Source of the DNA: Streptomyces sp. NBC_01428
GTDB taxonomy: Bacteria > Actinomycetota > Actinomycetes > Streptomycetales > Streptomycetaceae
Length of the DNA: 64,000 bases
NCBI RefSeq assembly: GCF_036231965.1
Contig: NZ_CP109499.1
Span: 5,766,001-5,830,000 of the forward strand
Reading direction: 5' to 3'
This document shows, in pieces, positions 34,472 to 42,583 of the stretch; within the stretch, counting starts at the first letter, position 1; every line of letters starts with the position of its first letter. A program made the translations under genes and the position numbers. Below the pieces are notes generated by a model, which did not search any database, was not told the DNA's origin, and saw only the letters and a list, made by a program, of their open reading frames with translations.

Positions 34472-35854
34472 ATGGAGACTCCGGTATTCGAGGAACTCGA
34501 TCCCGCGAGCGACTGCGACTGCCCCGGATGCGTTCACTGGCGGCGCGTCCTGCCCCCAGGGTCCCGGGCGGCGGGCCCCGTGGGCCATCCGGCGACCCTC
34601 TCCCACGTACGCGGCCTCGCCCGGGCCGGGCGGACCCCCATGGCTCTCGCGCTGGCCGCCACGGCGGGCGCCGTCCTCGCGGCCGGGCAGGCGGTGCCGG
34701 CGGTCGCCGCCGCGCACGGACCCGCCCTGCCGGGCGTTCCCGCCGGTGACGAGCCCGACACCCCGCAGGGCGGCAAGGCGCCCCTGCACGGCCCCTCGGG
34801 AAAACCGGCGGCGGCGGCCAAGCCCGGCCAGGCGGCCAAGGCGCCCACCACCACCCGGGCCGAGATCATCAACCGGGCCAAGACCTGGATCGACGCGGAC
34901 GTGCCGTACAGCATGAGCGCGTACTGGAAGGACGGCTACCGGCAGGACTGCTCCGGCTTCGTCTCGATGGCCTGGGGGCTCCCGGGCAACGAGTGGACGG
35001 GCAGCCTCGACAGCTTCGGGGTGCGGATCACCCGCGACCAGCTGCAGCCCGGGGACATGCTGCTCTTCCACAACCCGGACAACCCGGAGAAGGGCTCGCA
35101 CGTCGTCATCTTCGGCGGCTGGACCGACTACACCCACACCTACTACGTCGCCTACGAGCAGACCCCGCCGCACGCGAGGAAGCAGTCCACCCCGTACGCG
35201 TACTGGTCGAACTCGGACCACTACGTGCCCTACCGCTACAAGGGGCTCGCGGAGGGCGCGGGCGGTGCGGAGCCGTCCACGCCGACGCCGCCGGCCACCC
35301 CGGGCACGGCGACCCGGTTCCCGGGGGCCGCCTACTTCGGGACCGGCGCGAACAACGCCTACGTCACCCAGCTCGGCAAGCTCCTGGTCGAGCGGGGCGG
35401 CGCCCGGTTCTACACCACGGGCCCCGGACCGCGCTGGACGAGCGCCGACCAGCGGGCCACCCAGGCGTTCCAGAAGGCGCAGGGCTGGACCGGCGCGGAC
35501 GCGGACGGCCGGCCCGGACCGACCACCTGGGCCTATCTGACCGGCAAGAAGGGCAAGGACATCCCGCCCGTCGCCGGCAGCCCCGGAGCCCCGGGCACGG
35601 GCACCTCGCACCCCGTTCCCGCCTACCCCGGGCGCGCGATGTTCCGGCCCGGCGCGAACAACGCGTACGTCACCCAGCTCGGGAAGCAGCTCGTCAAGAA
35701 GGGGTTCGGCACGCACTACACGACCGGCCCCGGGTCCCGCTGGGGCGAGGCGGACCGGCGCAACGTCGAGGCGTTCCAGCGGGCCCAGGGCTGGCGCGGC
35801 GGGGCGGCGGACGGCTACCCCGGGCCGGAGACCTGGCGGCGGCTCTTCTCCTGA
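34472..35854 (+). CDS. Secreted NlpC/P60-type endopeptidase with two C-terminal repeat domains
   Basis: 460 aa from ATG 34472, behind GAGGGG; upstream in-frame starts at 34391 or 34355 lack a good site. The N-terminus (METPVFEELDPASDCDCPGC) has an unusual Cys-rich cytoplasmic segment before the hydrophobic export helix (about 65-90). The NlpC/P60 domain (about 130-255) has catalytic Cys in YRQDCSGFV and His in GSHVVIFGG. Two related repeats follow (about 280-355 and 388-460), each with ANNAYVTQLGK and a FQ(K/R)AQGW motif, resembling peptidoglycan-binding domains. It should cleave stem-peptide bonds in the wall. Between cslA and the LPMO gene, it probably opens peptidoglycan so that glucan can pass. 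Confidence 0.88.
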   Translation: METPVFEELDPASDCDCPGCVHWRRVLPPGSRAAGPVGHPATLSHVRGLARAGRTPMALALAATAGAVLAAGQAVPAVAAAHGPALPGVPAGDEPDTPQGGKAPLHGPSGKPAAAAKPGQAAKAPTTTRAEIINRAKTWIDADVPYSMSAYWKDGYRQDCSGFVSMAWGLPGNEWTGSLDSFGVRITRDQLQPGDMLLFHNPDNPEKGSHVVIFGGWTDYTHTYYVAYEQTPPHARKQSTPYAYWSNSDHYVPYRYKGLAEGAGGAEPSTPTPPATPGTATRFPGAAYFGTGANNAYVTQLGKLLVERGGARFYTTGPGPRWTSADQRATQAFQKAQGWTGADADGRPGPTTWAYLTGKKGKDIPPVAGSPGAPGTGTSHPVPAYPGRAMFRPGANNAYVTQLGKQLVKKGFGTHYTTGPGSRWGEADRRNVEAFQRAQGWRGGAADGYPGPETWRRLFS

Positions 35855-35959
35855 GCGCGCAGGACCCGGACCCCGGACCGGCCGGCTTCCCCCTCGGACC
35901 GGCCGGGCCCGCCCACGGCTCGTGAACACACTTCCAGGCGCGGAGGCATGGAGGCAGCT

Positions 35960-37156
35960 ATGACTACGACGACGTCACACACCCCGGAACACACCCCCGA
36001 GCCCGGGGAGCCGCCCTCGCCGGAGCCCCGGCCCGAGGGCCCCGCCGAGGCCGGCGGCGCACGGGCCGTCCGGCTCATCCAGAACGAGGTGACCACCGAG
36101 ATCCCCGTCCACCTGCTCTTCCGCGACGACCCCGACCCGGTGTCGGTGCCGCTCGCGCCCGCCGTCGTGGGCCGGCGGCGCGGCACCGGCGAACAGCCGA
36201 GGATCAGGCGGCCCGCCGCCGGCAGACCGCCCCGCCCCGTCCCGGAGGCCGACCCCGGCCTCGTGGAGCGGCCCGCCCGTGTCCTCCCGGGACTGGCGGG
36301 TGTGCTCGCCGGGACCTGCGGCGTGGCCGGCTGCGCCGTCACCTCGTGGTGGGCCGGCGTCCTGCCGCCCGCTCTCCTGGACGCCCTGCACCTGCCCCAG
36401 ACCGTGGGTGCCGGGTTCGGTCCCGCGCAGTGGGCGGCGTACGTGGGGGCCGGCACCCTCGGGCTGTTCGGCTTCGGCGGTCTCGCCCGCGGCCGGACCG
36501 GACGCGCCTGGGTGCTGGGCCTCTTCGGGCGCTACCGCGGCACCGTCCGGCGCACCGGGCTGATGTGGGTCAACCCGCTGGTGCTGCGCCGCCGGGTCGA
36601 CGTCCGGCTGCGGCACTGGCGCAGCGAGCCGATGTCCGTGGTGGACGCGAACGGCGTCGCGCTGCGGGTGGTCGTGCTCGTCGTCTGGCGCGTCAAGGAC
36701 ACCGCGCGGGCCACGCTCGGGGTCGACGACCACCAGACGTATCTGCGCGAGTGCGTGGAGGCGGCGCTGTCGCGGGTCCTCTCGCAGCAGCCGGCCGAAC
36801 TGCCCCCCGCCGTGGTCAAGGACCTGACCCTGCGCAACACCGACGCGGTCGGTGAGGCGCTGACCCGGATGGTGGCCGCGGACACGGCCCCGGTCGGCCT
36901 GGAGGTCTTCTCCGCCCAGCCGACGCGGATCGAGTACGCACCCGAGATCGCCGCCGTGATGCAGCGGCGCCGGATCGCGGCCCTGGACGCGCAGCACCGG
37001 GACAGCGTGCTCGGCTCGGTCGTCGACTCGGTGGAGGACACGGTGACCCGGCTGACCATGCGGGGACTGGTCGAACTGGACGACTACGAGCGCAAGGCGC
37101 TGGTGAAGGACCTCACGGTGGCGTTCTGCACGGGGCGCGGAGAGGTGTCGTCGTAG
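35960..37156 (+). CDS. SPFH/Band 7 domain membrane protein
   Basis: 398 aa from ATG 35960, behind GGAGGCAGCT; ATG 35948 is in frame but too close to its site. A disordered acidic N-terminus is followed by two membrane segments (about 105-180) and an SPFH domain: RVDVRLRHWRSEPMSVVDANG, RVVVLVVWRVKDTARATLGV, YLRECVEAALSRVLS, and a helical tail (MQRRRIAALDAQHRDSVLG). SPFH proteins scaffold flotillin-like membrane patches. In Streptomyces this gene neighbours the cslA locus, so a role in organising the apical glycan machinery is plausible. Confidence 0.88.
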   Translation: MTTTTSHTPEHTPEPGEPPSPEPRPEGPAEAGGARAVRLIQNEVTTEIPVHLLFRDDPDPVSVPLAPAVVGRRRGTGEQPRIRRPAAGRPPRPVPEADPGLVERPARVLPGLAGVLAGTCGVAGCAVTSWWAGVLPPALLDALHLPQTVGAGFGPAQWAAYVGAGTLGLFGFGGLARGRTGRAWVLGLFGRYRGTVRRTGLMWVNPLVLRRRVDVRLRHWRSEPMSVVDANGVALRVVVLVVWRVKDTARATLGVDDHQTYLRECVEAALSRVLSQQPAELPPAVVKDLTLRNTDAVGEALTRMVAADTAPVGLEVFSAQPTRIEYAPEIAAVMQRRRIAALDAQHRDSVLGSVVDSVEDTVTRLTMRGLVELDDYERKALVKDLTVAFCTGRGEVSS

Positions 37157-37205
37157 GCGGGTCCGCGATTGGTATGGACATGTTCAACTACCCGCAATAA
37201 TCTGG

Positions 37206-37224
37206 GACTTGGTCTAGACCTGAA
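37206..37224. promoter_or_regulatory. DasR-responsive element (dre) upstream of LPMO gene
   Basis: CTTGGTCTAGACCTGA contains the perfect 10-bp palindrome GGTCTAGACC (37211-37220), matching the core of the DasR consensus ACTGGTCTAGACCACT in 13 positions or so. It lies about 60 bp upstream of the AA10 gene, so glucosamine-6-phosphate should relieve repression. Confidence 0.85.
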
Positions 37225-37278
37225 CACCGCGGCGCACGGCTCACGAGAACCTCCCCCACGTCCTCCAGGAGCGGCAGC

Positions 37279-37914
37279 ATGCGCAAACGGACGAACAAGT
37301 CCCTCATCAGCGGCAAGACGAAGATGTACGCGGCGGCTCTCGGTCTCGCCACGGCGGGCACGTTCGTGCTCTCCAGCGGCGGGGCGAGCGCCCACGGCTA
37401 CACCGACCAGCCCCTCAGCCGGCAGAAGATGTGTGCCAGTGGCGGCAGCGTCGCCAACTGCGGTGCCATCCAGTGGGAGCCGCAGAGCGTCGAGGGTCTC
37501 AAGGGCTTCCCGGCGGCGGGCCCGGCCGACGGGCAGATCTGCTCCGCGGGCCACACCAACTTCAGCCAGCTCGACCAGCCCAAGACCCCCGGGGGTGCGG
37601 CCTGGCCGACGACCAAGGTCAGCGCGGGGCAGAGCTACAGCTTCCGCTGGCAGTTCACCGCCATGCACGCGACGACCGACTTCAAGTACTTCATCACCAA
37701 GACCGGCTGGAACCAGAACCACGCGCTGACCCGCGCGGACCTGGAGACCACCCCGTTCCTGACGGTCCCCTACAACGGACAGCGCCCCCCGTCCACGCTC
37801 TCGCACACCGGCACCCTGCCGAGCGGCAAGAGCGGACACCACATCATCCTCGGGGTGTGGACGGTCGCGGACACGACGAACGCGTTCTACTCCTGCGCGG
37901 ACGTGACGTTCTGA
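37279..37914 (+). CDS. lpmP: AA10 lytic polysaccharide monooxygenase (LpmP-like)
   Basis: 211 aa from ATG 37279, behind CCAGGAGCGGC. A signal peptide ends at ...SGGASA, exposing His39 as the new N-terminal residue (HGYTDQPLSR); His130 (FTAMHATTDF) completes the copper histidine brace. The C-terminal Phe-containing strand (NAFYSCADVTF) and four Cys are typical of chitin-active AA10 enzymes. The enzyme oxidatively breaks chitin or cellulose chains. Its place beside the cslA locus matches the S. coelicolor SCO2833/LpmP gene, where it aids glycan translocation through peptidoglycan. A dre site upstream puts it under DasR. Confidence 0.92.
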   Translation: MRKRTNKSLISGKTKMYAAALGLATAGTFVLSSGGASAHGYTDQPLSRQKMCASGGSVANCGAIQWEPQSVEGLKGFPAAGPADGQICSAGHTNFSQLDQPKTPGGAAWPTTKVSAGQSYSFRWQFTAMHATTDFKYFITKTGWNQNHALTRADLETTPFLTVPYNGQRPPSTLSHTGTLPSGKSGHHIILGVWTVADTTNAFYSCADVTF

Positions 37915-37969
37915 GACCGGCACGGTTCTGAGCCTCTCTTGAGGCGCGGACACCCCCGGCGCGGGTAGG

Positions 37970-38009
37970 TTCCCCGCACGCCGTCCCGACCGAGACGGCG
38001 TGCGGGGAA
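37970..38009 (+). terminator. 16-bp hairpin after LPMO gene
   Basis: TTCCCCGCACGCCGTC pairs perfectly with GACGGCGTGCGGGGAA across an 8-base loop, 55 bp after the LPMO stop. Confidence 0.85.
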
Positions 38010-38035
38010 GCAAGGTCCGACCACCGGGGGTCCTG

Positions 38036-38503
38036 ATGAGTGTGTTCTTCTACGCCGTGCCCGTACTGATCATCGCCGGGGTGCTGCTCGTCGCGGTCAA
38101 GGTGGTGCGCCGCTCGCTCGAACTGCGCAGCGCCTGGAGCAGCGGCCTGACCGCCGAGGGCCACTGCCTGCGCGCCTACACCACGACCGGCGGCGGCAGC
38201 GGCGATTCCTCCGTCACCACGACGCAGCACCACGTCTACGAGTTCACGACGCGTGACGGCCGCGCCGTCCGCTTCGACGAGGACAACGGCCGCCCGACCA
38301 CCGTCGCGGGAGACGTCGTCACCGTGCACTACACCGCCGCACACCCCGAGAAGGCCACCGCCCACGCGCCGAGCCCGGTCAAGGCGGCGGCGGCCACCGT
38401 CGCCGTGCTGGCGTTCTGCGGCGTGCTCGTCGCCTTCTGCGTCGGCTTCATGATCACCTACCACGAGGTGTTCGCGGGGGACTCCTTCTTCGGCGGCATG
38501 TAG
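38036..38503 (+). CDS. DUF3592 membrane protein
   Basis: 155 aa from ATG 38036. One N-terminal membrane helix (FFYAVPVLIIAGVLLVAV), an extracytoplasmic beta domain with HHVYEFTTRDGRAVRFDEDN and VTVHYTAAHPEKATA, and a second helix near the C-terminus (TVAVLAFCGVLVAFCVGFMI). This arrangement, with a domain that starts in TAEG and ends in VxYxxxxPxKA, is the DUF3592 family. Its function is unknown. It lies directly downstream of the LPMO terminator hairpin, so its promoter must be within or after the hairpin. Confidence 0.85.
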   Translation: MSVFFYAVPVLIIAGVLLVAVKVVRRSLELRSAWSSGLTAEGHCLRAYTTTGGGSGDSSVTTTQHHVYEFTTRDGRAVRFDEDNGRPTTVAGDVVTVHYTAAHPEKATAHAPSPVKAAAATVAVLAFCGVLVAFCVGFMITYHEVFAGDSFFGGM

Positions 38504-38540
38504 GACCGGCGCGGACGGCGCACGCACGGCTCTCCACATC

Positions 38541-38553
38541 TGACGGTCCGTCA
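38541..38553. promoter_or_regulatory. Perfect 13-bp palindrome (TGACGGTCCGTCA) upstream of acyl-CoA synthetase
   Basis: TGACGG-T-CCGTCA, ending 16 bp before the ATG. It is a TetR-type operator by shape and position (the kind seen before fatty-acid or steroid genes in actinomycetes). No TetR gene is next to it. Confidence 0.65.
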
Positions 38554-38568
38554 ATTACCGTGCGGCTC

Positions 38569-40311
38569 ATGGGGTCCAGCAGGCATACCGTCGGGGAACT
38601 CGTGGCGCAGCGGTGGGGCGACCACCGGCCGGGGCTGTGGTTCGAGGGCCGGACCGTCAGTCACCACCAGGTGGCGGCGGGCGCGGCCCGACGGGCCGCG
38701 CTGCTCGCCGAACTGCTGCCGCCCGGCGCCCGGCCGCACCTCGGCGTACTGCTCGACAACACCCCCGAGTACCCGCTGTGGCTCGGCGCCGCCGCCCTCG
38801 CCGGAGCCACCGTCGCCGGGATCAATCCGACCCGGCGCGGAGCCGAACTCGCCCGGGACATCCTGCACACCGAATGCCGCGTCCTGATCACCGAGCGGGC
38901 CCACCTACCGCTGCTGACCGGCCTCGAACTCCCCGGCGTGCGGGTCCTGGTGACCGACACGGACGCCTACGGCGAACTCCTCGCGCCGTTCGAGGGGGCG
39001 ACGCCCGACGCGTCCGCCGCGCGGCCCGACAGCCGGTTCCTGCTGCTGTTCACCTCCGGCTCGACCGGCGCTCCCAAGGCCGCGATCTGCACCCAGGGCA
39101 GGATCGCGGCCGCCGGGCTCTCGCTCGCCGGCCACTTCGGGGTGCGCCCGGACGACACCCACTACATCTGCATGCCGATGTTCCACGGCAACGCCGTGAT
39201 CGCCGACTGGGCGCCCGCGCTGGCGGCCGGGGCGCGCGTCGCGCTGCGGCGCCGCTTCTCGGCGTCCGGGTTCCTCCCCGACGTCCGCGCCTGCGGCGCC
39301 ACCTACTTCACCTACGTGGGCCGCGCGGTGCAGTACCTGCTGGCCACGCCCGCCCGACCCGACGACCGGGACAACCCGCTGCGCTTGGGATTCGGCACCG
39401 AGGCCGGCGCGGTCGACGCGGCCGCCTTCGAGAAACGCTTCGGCGCGCGACTGGTGGAGGGGTACGGATCCTCGGAGGGCGGCGCCGCCATCCAGCGCAC
39501 GTCCGGCACTCCCGCCGGGGCCATCGGGCGGGCGGCCCCCGGAGACGACCTCGCGGTCGTCGACCCGCGGACCCGCCGCGTCTGCCCGCCGGCCCGCTTA
39601 GCCCCGGACGGCCGACTGCTCAACGGAGCAGAATCGATAGGGGAGTTGGTGAACCGTGGCACCAGCCCCTTCGAGGGCTACTGGCGCAACCCCGACGCCG
39701 ACGCGGCCCGGCGCCACGGGACGGACCCCCGGCCGGACGCCCCCGCCGCGGAGCGGAACTGGTACTGGACCGGCGACCTCTTCTACCGGGACACGGACGG
39801 CTACCTCTACTTCGCCGGACGCACCGACGACCGGCTCCGCGTCGACAGCGAGAACCTCGCCGCCGCGATGATCGAGAACATCCTCGCCCGGTACGGGCAC
39901 GCCGCCGCCGTCGCGGTGTACGCCGTGCCGGATCCGGTGGCGGGCGACCAGGTCATGGCGACGCTCGCCCTGCGGGACGGAGCCTCCTTCGACCCCGCGG
40001 ACTTCGCGGCGTTCCTGGACACCCAGCCCGACCTGGGCACCAAGATGGCCCCCCGCTTCCTGCGGATCGCGGAGCGCATGCCCGTCACCGCCACCAACAA
40101 GATCCACCGGGTGGGCCTGCGGAGCGAGGGCTTCCACTGCCCGGACCCCGTGTGGTGGCGGCCCCCGGGCGAGCGGGCGTACCGGCCCCTGACGACGGCC
40201 GACACCGACAGTCTCGTCGCCCGGTACCGGGCCCACGGCCGGGAGGACCTCCTCTCCCGACCGGCCCGCGGGGCAGGGGAGTTGCCGACCGAGCGGACCC
40301 CGCGGACGTAG
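38569..40311 (+). CDS. Acyl-CoA synthetase / AMP-forming ligase, contains TTA codon
   Basis: 580 aa from ATG 38569 (GTG 38560 also possible). ANL superfamily: P-loop FTSGSTGAPKAA, YGSSEGG, adenylate-binding YWTGDLFYRD and C-terminal catalytic-Lys region ATNKIHRVGLR. Substrates are probably long-chain or branched fatty acids, as in FadD-type enzymes. Leu344 is encoded by TTA (39598-39600), the rare codon that needs the bldA tRNA, so full translation should be delayed to the developmental phase. A TetR-like palindrome precedes it. Family length is normal and all core motifs are intact. Confidence 0.88.
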   Translation: MGSSRHTVGELVAQRWGDHRPGLWFEGRTVSHHQVAAGAARRAALLAELLPPGARPHLGVLLDNTPEYPLWLGAAALAGATVAGINPTRRGAELARDILHTECRVLITERAHLPLLTGLELPGVRVLVTDTDAYGELLAPFEGATPDASAARPDSRFLLLFTSGSTGAPKAAICTQGRIAAAGLSLAGHFGVRPDDTHYICMPMFHGNAVIADWAPALAAGARVALRRRFSASGFLPDVRACGATYFTYVGRAVQYLLATPARPDDRDNPLRLGFGTEAGAVDAAAFEKRFGARLVEGYGSSEGGAAIQRTSGTPAGAIGRAAPGDDLAVVDPRTRRVCPPARLAPDGRLLNGAESIGELVNRGTSPFEGYWRNPDADAARRHGTDPRPDAPAAERNWYWTGDLFYRDTDGYLYFAGRTDDRLRVDSENLAAAMIENILARYGHAAAVAVYAVPDPVAGDQVMATLALRDGASFDPADFAAFLDTQPDLGTKMAPRFLRIAERMPVTATNKIHRVGLRSEGFHCPDPVWWRPPGERAYRPLTTADTDSLVARYRAHGREDLLSRPARGAGELPTERTPRT

Positions 40312-40417
40312 CCGGACGCGCTCCGGCCGACGGGTGCCGGAAGGTGGCCGGATCCGCGCCGTGCGCTCCCGCGGGCCGGATGGTGCGCGGTCACCGGGCC
40401 CCCTTACGGTGTTCGGC

Positions 40418-41710
40418 ATGATCCGACCGGTGGCGTACACGGGATATCTCGTCGGCGGCGTGCTGGTCGGCGCGCCCCTGTCGGTGGGACTGCTGGCCCT
40501 CGGCACCCTGGGCGCGGCGCTGACCCCCGTCCTCGTCGGGCTCCCCCTGCTCGGCCTGCTCGCGCTGTCCGGCATACCCGTCGGCATCCTCGAACGCCGA
40601 CGGGTGGCGTGGCTCGACCGGTCCGCCGTGAGGGACCCCGCCCGGGGTGACCCGCACGGCCACGCGCCCGTCGACCCGCACCGCACCCCGGCCGGGCCGG
40701 GACTCGGCCCCTGGGCCAGGCTCCGCTTCACCGAGCAGGCGACCTGGCGCGAACTGGCCTACACCGTGCTGCTCGCCTTCGTGCTGTGGCCGCTGGACCT
40801 GCTCGTCCTGGCCGGAGTGTTCGCCGTCCCCGGCGCCCTGCTCGCGGCCCCGGCCCAACTCGCCCTCTCCGGCGGTGAGACACGCGTCGCCAAGCTCTGG
40901 CTCGTCGACGGCTACCCGCAGGCGTCCCTGATCGCCGCGGGCGGACTCCTGCTGCTCCTCGCCCTGTTGTGGCCCCTCGCGTTCTACGCCCGGGCCCGCG
41001 CCGCCCTCGCCCGGCTGCTCCTCGCGCCACGCGAGACCGAGGTGCGACTCGCCGAGGTGACGGAGTCCCGGGCCCGGCTGGTGGCTGCCTTCGAGGCCGA
41101 ACGGCGGCGCATCGAAAGGGACTTGCACGACGGAGCCCAGCAGCGGCTGGTCGCCCTGAGCGTGCGCCTCGGGCTCGCCCGCCTCGACGCCCCGCCCGAA
41201 CTGGCGGACCGTCTCGCGCAGGCGCACCGAGAGGCCGACGAAGCGCTGGTCGAGCTGCGGGAGCTGATCCACGGCATCCATCCCCAGGTGCTCGCGGACT
41301 ACGGCCTCGGGGACGCGATCGCCGACGCCGCCGACCGCTCCGCCGTCCCGGTGGAGACCGACGTCGAGCTGCCCCGGTTCACCGAAGCCGTCGAGTCCGC
41401 CGCGTACTTCGCCGTCCGCGAGGCGCTCGCGAACGTGGCCCGGCACAGCGGCGCCGCACGGGCGTGGATCAGCGCCGGCTGCACGGCGGGGGACCGGCAC
41501 GGACGGCGGCTGTGGATCGAGGTGCGCGACGACGGCCGCGGCGGAGCCGTACCGCCCGGCGGCGCGGCCGGGAGGACGGGAGGGTCCGCGGGCCGGGCCG
41601 GTTCCGGCCTCACCGGGCTCGCCGACCGCCTCGCCGTCCTCGATGGAACACTGGCCGTCGACAGCCCGCCGGGCGGTCCCACCGTGCTGCGTATGGAGAT
41701 CCCGTGCTGA
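40418..41710 (+). CDS. Sensor histidine kinase (HisKA_3)
   Basis: 430 aa from ATG 40418. At least four membrane helices in the first 200 residues form a Streptomyces-type sensor domain with little outside the membrane. The phosphoacceptor is His237 in IERDLHDGAQQRLVALSVRLG (HisKA_3). The ATPase domain has REALANVARHSGA (N box), DDGRGG (G1) and GLTGLADR (G2). It phosphorylates the response regulator encoded by the next gene, which starts 7 bases before its stop. The stimulus is unknown. Confidence 0.92.
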   Translation: MIRPVAYTGYLVGGVLVGAPLSVGLLALGTLGAALTPVLVGLPLLGLLALSGIPVGILERRRVAWLDRSAVRDPARGDPHGHAPVDPHRTPAGPGLGPWARLRFTEQATWRELAYTVLLAFVLWPLDLLVLAGVFAVPGALLAAPAQLALSGGETRVAKLWLVDGYPQASLIAAGGLLLLLALLWPLAFYARARAALARLLLAPRETEVRLAEVTESRARLVAAFEAERRRIERDLHDGAQQRLVALSVRLGLARLDAPPELADRLAQAHREADEALVELRELIHGIHPQVLADYGLGDAIADAADRSAVPVETDVELPRFTEAVESAAYFAVREALANVARHSGAARAWISAGCTAGDRHGRRLWIEVRDDGRGGAVPPGGAAGRTGGSAGRAGSGLTGLADRLAVLDGTLAVDSPPGGPTVLRMEIPC

Positions 41711-42348
41711 GAGTCGTACTCGCCGAGGACGGCGTGCTGCTGCGGGAGGGCCTGGTGGGGCTGCTGAACCGCTTCGGACACGAGGTGGTCGCGGCCGTCG
41801 GCGACGCGGAGGCACTGCGGGACGCCGTGTCGGCGTACGCGCCCGACCTCGTCGTCACCGACGTCCGCATGCCGCCCGGCTTCCAGGACGAGGGACTGCG
41901 CGCGGCCCTCGCCCTGCGCGCCGCCGACCCGCGCCTCCCGGTGCTGGTGCTCAGCCAGTACGTCCAGCGTGCCTACGCCGCCGACCTCCTCGACACCGGT
42001 GACGGAACCGGCGTCGGCTACCTCCTCAAGGACCGGGTCGGGCAGGTCGAGCAGTTCGCGGACGCGGTCGAGCGGGTCGCGGCCGGCGGGACCGTCGTGG
42101 ACCCCGAGGTCGTACGGCAGCTGCTGCGCCGCCGGCGCGATCCGCTGGCGACACTGACACCCCGCGAACGCGAGGTCCTCGGCCTGGTCGCCGAGGGCCG
42201 ATCCAACGGCGCCATCGCCCGGGAACTGGTCGTCACCGAGGCCGCCGTCGGCAAGCACATCGGCAACATCCTGGGAAAGCTGGACCTGCCGCCGGCCGCG
42301 GGGACACACCGCCGCGTTCTCGCCGTACTCGCCTATCTGCGGGGGTAG
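41704..42348 (+). CDS. NarL-family response regulator
   Basis: 214 aa from GTG 41704, overlapping the kinase gene. Receiver domain with acidic pocket (AEDG), Asp53 phosphorylation site (VVTDVRMPPG) and a conserved Lys (YLLKDR). The LuxR-type helix-turn-helix is LTPREREVLGLVAEGRSNGAIARELVVTEAAVGKHIGNI. It forms a two-component system with the kinase gene upstream. No target gene is obvious; the aminopeptidase downstream is separated by 235 bp. Confidence 0.93.
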   Translation: MLRVVLAEDGVLLREGLVGLLNRFGHEVVAAVGDAEALRDAVSAYAPDLVVTDVRMPPGFQDEGLRAALALRAADPRLPVLVLSQYVQRAYAADLLDTGDGTGVGYLLKDRVGQVEQFADAVERVAAGGTVVDPEVVRQLLRRRRDPLATLTPREREVLGLVAEGRSNGAIARELVVTEAAVGKHIGNILGKLDLPPAAGTHRRVLAVLAYLRG

Positions 42349-42583
42349 TCGAGGCCCGGCGGGGTCGTCCGGAGTGCTGTGAAGGATGCCGTGGGAAGGA
42401 GTCCCGGCCGGTTCGCGCGGGGAGGATACCGGGACACGTGAGCCGATGGGCCCGCGTACCCGACGCCCGAGCCCGGCTGGGTCCTCGAACCGATCGGAGA
42501 GACCCCCTGGGGGCCGGACCGTGCACCCGGCCCGACGGTCCGGCGGTGCCCCACCCACCCTCGACAGCACCCGAAAGGCACTC

